64,000 nucleotides of DNA. It comes from Salmonella bongori NCTC 12419. GTDB taxonomy: Bacteria > Pseudomonadota > Gammaproteobacteria > Enterobacterales > Enterobacteriaceae. The notes beneath the pieces are model-generated. The model had not been told where the DNA came from and searched no databases. It was given only the letters and a program-made list of their open reading frames with translations. Shown here piece after piece: positions 59,535 through 64,000 of this stretch (position 1 is the first letter of the stretch; each line of letters begins with the position of its first letter). The DNA lies in NCBI RefSeq assembly GCF_000252995.1, contig NC_015761.1, positions 4,216,001-4,280,000 on the forward strand. Direction: 5' to 3'. The position numbers were made by a program, and so were the translations under genes.

Positions 59535-60220
59535 TGAAAAAGCTCAAGCAGCAGGTATTTGACGCTAACATGGATTTGCCCCGTTATGGACTGGTGACGT
59601 TTACCTGGGGCAACGTCAGTGCCATCGACCGTGAACGCGATGTCATCGTGATTAAACCCAGCGGTGTTGCTTATGAAACCATGAAAGTAGATGACATGGT
59701 AGTGGTGGATATGGATGGCAAGGTGGTGGAGGGACGTTATCGTCCTTCTTCCGATACCGCTACTCATCTGGCGCTGTATCAACGCTATCCGTCGCTCGGC
59801 GGTGTTGTTCATACCCATTCAACCCATGCCACGGCATGGGCGCAGGCAGGGAAGGCGATTCCTGCGCTGGGCACGACCCATGCCGACTACTTTTTTGGCG
59901 ATATTCCCTGTACCCGGGCTTTGAGCGCAGAAGAAGTTCGGGGCGAATATGAACTCAACACGGGCAAGGTGATTATCGAAACGCTGGGTGACGTAGAGCC
60001 GCTGCACACGCCAGGCATTGTGGTGTATCAACACGGGCCATTCGCCTGGGGCAAAGACGCGCACGATGCGGTACATAACGCGGTGGTGATGGAAGAGGTG
60101 GCGAAGATGGCGTGGATTGCGCGCGGCATTAACCCAGCGCTGAATCCCATCGATGGTTATCTGATGAACAAGCACTTCATGCGTAAGCATGGTCCGAACG
60201 CCTATTACGGGCAGAAGTGA
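59534..60220 (+). CDS. ulaF: L-ribulose-5-phosphate 4-epimerase UlaF
   Basis: UlaF makes D-xylulose 5-phosphate, which enters the pentose phosphate pathway. The 228-residue protein is of the class II aldolase/AraD family. Zinc ligands lie in HTHSTHATAW (about 95-104) and the later His near HTPGIVVYQHGPF. It is related to AraD; its operon position identifies UlaF. It ends the ula operon; the next frame overlaps the stop. Confidence 0.97.
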   Translation: MKKLKQQVFDANMDLPRYGLVTFTWGNVSAIDRERDVIVIKPSGVAYETMKVDDMVVVDMDGKVVEGRYRPSSDTATHLALYQRYPSLGGVVHTHSTHATAWAQAGKAIPALGTTHADYFFGDIPCTRALSAEEVRGEYELNTGKVIIETLGDVEPLHTPGIVVYQHGPFAWGKDAHDAVHNAVVMEEVAKMAWIARGINPALNPIDGYLMNKHFMRKHGPNAYYGQK

Positions 60221-60312
60221 AATACTGCTCCGGAATTCAGTCCTCCCGGGGATGTTATCGGTCAGATTCCGGGGCGCCTTTAACAGCACAACTTATACAG
60301 CTTCAGTTTTTT

Positions 60313-60867
60313 ATGACTATCAACGGATTGTTTGTCAAAACGGACCCACGATGCCGACGGTATGGTGTTGCGGCTTTGGTCGGTTTTATGGCAGGTATTA
60401 TCTCTGCATTTGTTAAATGGGGGGCAGAAGTTCCATTACCACCAAGAACTTTTTCAGGAGGGCGTGACGAATTTAATCCCCCCTACCTATTCTTACGGGA
60501 TTACTTAGGTATTGACCCGACACAAACAGTTTATACTTTTTCCGAACATATTATTAATCCAGTAATGGTGACCCATATTATCTTCTCGCTGGTATTCGCA
60601 ATAGGATACTGTGTCGTCGCTGAAATTTTTCCTAAGGTTACATTGTGGCAGGGGATATTGGCAGGGGTGGTGGTGACGGTAGTGGTTCATGGCATATTTT
60701 GTCCTGCATTGAATTTAACGCCCCCGCTGACGCAACTCCCCGCCGATGAATACGTTTCTGAAATTTTGGGACATATCTTCTGGTTTTGGGTGATTGAATT
60801 AATGCGTCGGGATCTTCGAAATCGCATTACGCATGAACCTGATGCGGAAGTACGGCTGGTTCGATAG
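60313..60867 (+). CDS. YagU-family (DUF1440) inner-membrane protein
   Basis: A 184-residue membrane protein resembling E. coli YagU, which affects acid resistance. Conserved features include RRYGVAALVGFMAGIISAFVKWGAEVPLPPR, then LRDYLGIDPTQTVYTF, VTHIIFSLVFAIGYCVVAEIFPK, and the C-terminal FWFWVIELMRRDLRNRITHEPD. Four hydrophobic segments are visible. The start is uncertain: the ATG at 60313 has no clear ribosome site, and the frame is open from 60217. E. coli K-12 has no such gene after ulaF, so this is a lineage-specific gene. It is unlikely to be part of ascorbate use. Confidence 0.85.
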   Translation: MTINGLFVKTDPRCRRYGVAALVGFMAGIISAFVKWGAEVPLPPRTFSGGRDEFNPPYLFLRDYLGIDPTQTVYTFSEHIINPVMVTHIIFSLVFAIGYCVVAEIFPKVTLWQGILAGVVVTVVVHGIFCPALNLTPPLTQLPADEYVSEILGHIFWFWVIELMRRDLRNRITHEPDAEVRLVR

Positions 60868-60874
60868 CTTTTTC

Positions 60875-60899
60875 AAAAAAAGCCCCCTGTTCAGGGGGC
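60875..60899 (-). terminator. Terminator of yjfY
   Basis: GCCCCCTG and CAGGGGGC (8-bp perfect stem, 60882-60899) are followed on the minus strand by seven T (60881 down to 60875). The terminator faces yjfY and may also act for the plus-strand gene. Confidence 0.92.
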
Positions 60900-60938
60900 A
60901 AATCACGCTATAGCTTTTTCGTGGGTTTTTCTGGATAG

Positions 60939-61214
60939 TTAGCGATAAATATCCGCGCTGGCATGAATGTTGCCATTGCTACCCGGTTCCCGAATCAGGA
61001 TCATGTGATAGTACGTTGCGCCTTGCGCATTGGTCTTTTCATTCAGCGCCCGATCGGCTTCATTTTCTGTCGCGAAATTATGGTTGATATAAATTACGCC
61101 TAAGCTCTGCACATCATCCATATTTCTGGCTTGCTGATTGTTTATTTTGATGGCTGCCGTTGCGGTTATGCTAAACAAAAGCGTCGCCAGAAATAACATT
61201 ATCCGGGCTCGCAT
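60939..61214 (-). CDS. yjfY: YjfY, DUF1471 periplasmic protein
   Basis: A 91-residue DUF1471/YhcN family protein of unknown function. The signal peptide MRARIMLFLATLLFSITATAA precedes the domain with QSLGVIYINHNFATENEADRALN and the ending ATYYHMILIREPGSNGNIHASADIYR. AGGAGG lies 6 nt before the ATG at 61214; an ATG seven codons upstream is less likely. Its relatives yjfN and bsmA lie 8-9 kb upstream. Confidence 0.9.
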   Translation of the reverse strand: MRARIMLFLATLLFSITATAAIKINNQQARNMDDVQSLGVIYINHNFATENEADRALNEKTNAQGATYYHMILIREPGSNGNIHASADIYR

Positions 61215-61556
61215 GGTGTACCTCCTTAACAGCACTGTCTGGTTGGCGATATCCCCCTTTAGTGAATCGCTTCTGGTTTAATTTTAACCATAACCCGCCG
61301 CAGAGATGGCGACCTTTTCTGATGCTGTTGTTCAAAAAATTATCGCATTGTCGTTTTTTACCTGATTAACAACCCGTTGATGTATGCCGCCATGTTTAAG
61401 AAACCCTGTGTGGCAAAAAAGCGCGCTGACCACATTGTCAATTCTCTGCCGGAACAGGCCGTTTATAGTGGCGTGCGATATGAAGTTAATATCTCAGCAG
61501 CAAAATGCGACGGGATAGGCGTTACGTTCGGCACGATAAATAATTGTACAATCACC

Positions 61557-61585
61557 TTGAGTTTGCCCGCAGGCGTCAGTATTAT
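61557..61585 (+). promoter_or_regulatory. rpsF operon promoter
   Basis: TTGAGT (61557-61562), a 17-nt spacer, and TATTAT (61580-61585) form a near-consensus sigma-70 promoter 99 nt before the rpsF start. Confidence 0.85.
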
Positions 61586-61623
61586 AACGCGTCATTTTTC
61601 AGCCGACCTTTAACACGTTCCTT

Positions 61624-61658
61624 GCCTCCATGGGCCGCGGCTGACCCAGACAGGAGGC
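61624..61658 (+). promoter_or_regulatory. S6:S18-type ribosomal protein leader
   Basis: GCCTCC (61624-61629) pairs with GGAGGC (61653-61658) around an inner stem TGGG/CCCA that holds the CCGCGG loop segment. The unpaired CCG is the hallmark of the S6:S18-binding leader, which lets the S6-S18 complex repress its own operon. The structure ends 13 nt before the AAGGAG ribosome site of rpsF. Confidence 0.82.
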
Positions 61659-61683
61659 TGAATAATCCGTAAGGAGCAATTCG

Positions 61684-62079
61684 ATGCGTCATTACGAAAT
61701 CGTTTTTATGGTCCATCCTGACCAGAGCGAACAGGTTCCGGGCATGATCGAGCGTTACTCTGCTGCCATCACTGGTGCAGAAGGCAAGATCCACCGTCTG
61801 GAAGACTGGGGCCGCCGTCAGCTGGCTTACCCGATCAACAAACTGCACAAAGCTCACTACGTTCTGATGAACGTTGAAGCGCCGCAGGAAGTGATCGATG
61901 AGCTGGAAACTACCTTCCGCTTCAACGATGCCGTTATCCGCAGCATGGTTATGCGTACTAAGCACGCTGTTACCGAAGCATCTCCGATGGTTAAAGCGAA
62001 AGACGAACGCCGTGAGCGTCGCGATGATTTCGCTAACGAAACCGCAGATGATGCTGAAGCTGGGGATTCTGAAGAGTAA
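61684..62079 (+). CDS. rpsF: 30S ribosomal protein S6
   Basis: S6 pairs with S18 on the 30S platform. The 131-residue protein begins [21 protein letters not shown], with the S6 signature in [26 protein letters not shown]. The C-terminus is acidic ([10 protein letters not shown]); RimK adds further glutamates in E. coli. TAAGGAGC precedes the ATG at 61684. It heads rpsF-priB-rpsR-rplI, with an S6:S18-type leader upstream. Confidence 0.99.
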
Positions 62080-62085
62080 TTTCTG

Positions 62086-62632
<547 letters not shown>

Positions 62633-62673
62633 TCGGTCACGGTCCATTAATACGACTTTGAGAGGATAAGGTA

Positions 62674-63123
62674 ATGCAAGTTATTCTGCTTGATAAAGTA
62701 GCAAACCTGGGTAGCCTGGGTGATCAGGTTAACGTTAAAGCGGGCTATGCTCGTAACTTCCTGGTACCACAGGGTAAAGCTGTTCCGGCTACCAAGAAAA
62801 ACGTTGAATACTTCGAAGCACGTCGCGCTGAACTGGAAGCCAAACTGGCTGACGTTCTGGCTGCTGCTAACGCACGCGCAGAGAAAATCAACGCCCTGGA
62901 AACCGTTACTATCGCGTCTAAAGCTGGCGACGAAGGTAAACTGTTCGGTTCCATCGGTACTCGCGACATCGCTGACGCTGTTACTGCAGCGGGTGTTGAC
63001 GTGGCTAAGAGCGAAGTTCGTCTGCCGAACGGCGTTCTGCGTACCACTGGCGAGCACGAAGTGAACTTCCAGGTTCACAGCGAAGTATTCGCTAAAGTTA
63101 TCATCAACGTGGTTGCTGAGTAA
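62674..63123 (+). CDS. rplI: 50S ribosomal protein L9
   Basis: L9 binds domain V of 23S rRNA and helps keep the reading frame. The 149-residue protein begins [36 protein letters not shown], the L9 signature. A long helix joins the N- and C-terminal RNA-binding domains (about 41-75, Glu/Ala-rich). AGAGGATAAGG precedes the ATG at 62674. A strong terminator follows. Confidence 0.99.
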
Positions 63124-63150
63124 TCAGTCATTCTCGTTTTGATAGCAACA

Positions 63151-63184
63151 AAACGTCGGCCTGGTGCCGACGTTTTGCTTTTTT
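63151..63184 (+). terminator. Terminator of rpsF-priB-rpsR-rplI
   Basis: AAACGTCGGC (63151-63160) pairs with GCCGACGTTT (63166-63175) with a 5-nt loop, followed by TGCTTTTTT. It lies 27 nt after rplI. Confidence 0.93.
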
Positions 63185-63269
63185 GACCTCACCGATTTTC
63201 GACTGGCTATCTCGTTCTCTTTCCGCGATAATTAAAAATAAAACATTATTTTAATTTCTTGGTGAAAGA

Positions 63270-64000
63270 ATGGATACCCAACACCAGGCCTCTCCGTTTG
63301 CCCGCAAAAATGTCGTCTATTTGTGTGCCGCATTTTGTTGCCTGTTATGGGGCAGCGCTTATCCAGCTATCAAAAGCGGCTATGACCTCTTTCAGATAGC
63401 TACTGATGATATTCCTTCCAAAATTGTGTTCGCCGGATACCGTTTTTTGCTTGCGGGTGTGTTGCTGCTGCTGTTCGTGTGGTTTCAGCGTAAACCGATT
63501 GGTCGGTTTCGTCCGCGCCAGTTTGGTCAGTTGATGTTACTGGGACTGACCCAGACGTCGCTGCAATATCTCTTTTTTTATATTGGCCTGGCGTTCACCA
63601 CTGGTGTGAAAGGGTCAATAATGAACGCAACGGGCACCTTTTTTAGCGTGTTGCTGGCGCATTTTATTTATCAGAACGACCGATTGAGTTACAACAAAAC
63701 GCTCGGCTGTATTCTGGGCTTTGCGGGCGTCATGGTGGTGAACGTCAGCAGCGGCCTGGATTTCAGCTTTAATCTGCCGGGAGAAGGCTCCGTGGTGCTG
63801 GCGGCGTTTATTCTTTCTGCGGCCACGTTGTATGGCAAACGTCTCTCACAGACGGTCGATCCGATGGTCATGACTGGCTATCAATTAGGGATTGGCGGTC
63901 TGGTACTGGTCATTGGCGGTTACGTTTTTGGCGGTACGCTGACGATACATGGCTTCTCGTCGGTGGCGATTTTAGTCTATCTGACTCTGCTCTCATCGGT
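63270..64000 (+). CDS. DMT/EamA-family transporter (3' end outside window)
   Basis: An open frame of 243 codons runs off the end of the window. The N-terminus MDTQHQASPFARKNVVYLCAAFCCLLWGSAYPAIKSGYD contains the first-helix motif LLWGSAYPAIK of EamA-domain permeases. Later segments (MLLGLTQTSLQYLFFYIGL, SIMNATGTFFSVLLAHFIY, CILGFAGVMVVNVSSG, SVVLAAFILSAATLYGKRL) are family-typical. About 290-310 residues are expected. The substrate is unknown; amino acids or other metabolites are common in the family. GTGAAAG lies upstream as a weak ribosome site. The gene is not the yjfZ/ytfA pair found after rplI in E. coli K-12. Confidence 0.85.
   Translation, partial: MDTQHQASPFARKNVVYLCAAFCCLLWGSAYPAIKSGYDLFQIATDDIPSKIVFAGYRFLLAGVLLLLFVWFQRKPIGRFRPRQFGQLMLLGLTQTSLQYLFFYIGLAFTTGVKGSIMNATGTFFSVLLAHFIYQNDRLSYNKTLGCILGFAGVMVVNVSSGLDFSFNLPGEGSVVLAAFILSAATLYGKRLSQTVDPMVMTGYQLGIGGLVLVIGGYVFGGTLTIHGFSSVAILVYLTLLSS

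Larger units (their letters stand above)
61215..61683 (+). promoter_or_regulatory. rpsF upstream region and leader
   Basis: 469 nt between divergent yjfY and rpsF. The rpsF promoter is at 61557-61585 and the leader structure at 61624-61658. A 78-codon frame at 61377-61613 overlaps the promoter and is not supported as a gene. The remainder shows nothing I recognise. Confidence 0.8.

Noticed and set aside
61377..61613. 78-codon plus-strand frame upstream of rpsF
   Set aside because: Overlaps the rpsF promoter, has no ribosome site, and no recognisable homology.

Overview
The window is chromosomal DNA of an enteric gamma-proteobacterium. Gene order, near-identity of the remembered E. coli proteins, and several departures from E. 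coli K-12 (no ampC between blc and frdD, an extra LuxR-type gene beside ecnAB, yjeM directly next to mscM, an extra yagU-like gene after the ula operon) point to Salmonella enterica. I see no insertion sequence, prophage, integron or CRISPR array; this is mostly core chromosome with small lineage-specific insertions.

Layout. 1-5.0 kb (minus): dsbD (its last codons lie outside the window), cutA, dcuA, aspA: thiol-disulfide relay and anaerobic aspartate-to-fumarate metabolism. 5.3-11 kb: fxsA, yjeH, the heat-shock groES-groEL operon, yjeI, yjeJ. 11.1-19.7 kb: epmB and efp are divergent and epmA follows 6 kb later, so all three genes needed for lysyl-EF-P lie around the entericidin locus (ecnA, ecnB, a probable ecnR), the guanidine exporter gene sugE with its guanidine-II riboswitch, blc, and frdABCD. 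19.9-27.6 kb: yjeM, mscM-psd, rsgA, orn. 27.9-28.5 kb: two identical tRNA-Gly(GCC) genes followed by five DnaA boxes in 264 bp, which I read as the datA locus.

28.5-41.8 kb: queG facing nnr head to head, then the long plus-strand series nnr-tsaE-amiB-mutL-miaA-hfq-hflX-hflK-hflC, yjeT and purA (tRNA modification, wall hydrolysis, mismatch repair, RNA chaperone, FtsH control, adenylate synthesis). 42-45.7 kb: nsrR-rnr-rlmB. 45.8-51.7 kb: a PspA-like membrane cassette, yjfI-yjfJ-yjfK-yjfL-yjfM-yjfC, followed by aidB. This is the least understood system in the window. 51.9-53.5 kb: yjfN, bsmA, yjfP.

53.5-60.9 kb: the L-ascorbate regulon. UlaR is the repressor, UlaG the lactonase, UlaABC the phosphotransferase transporter, and UlaDEF convert the product to D-xylulose 5-phosphate. 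A yagU-like gene and yjfY follow. 61.5-63.2 kb: rpsF-priB-rpsR-rplI with a consensus-spaced promoter and an S6:S18-type leader structure. The window ends inside a drug/metabolite-type (EamA) transporter gene.

All assignments are by reading and memory of protein families; no database search was run.
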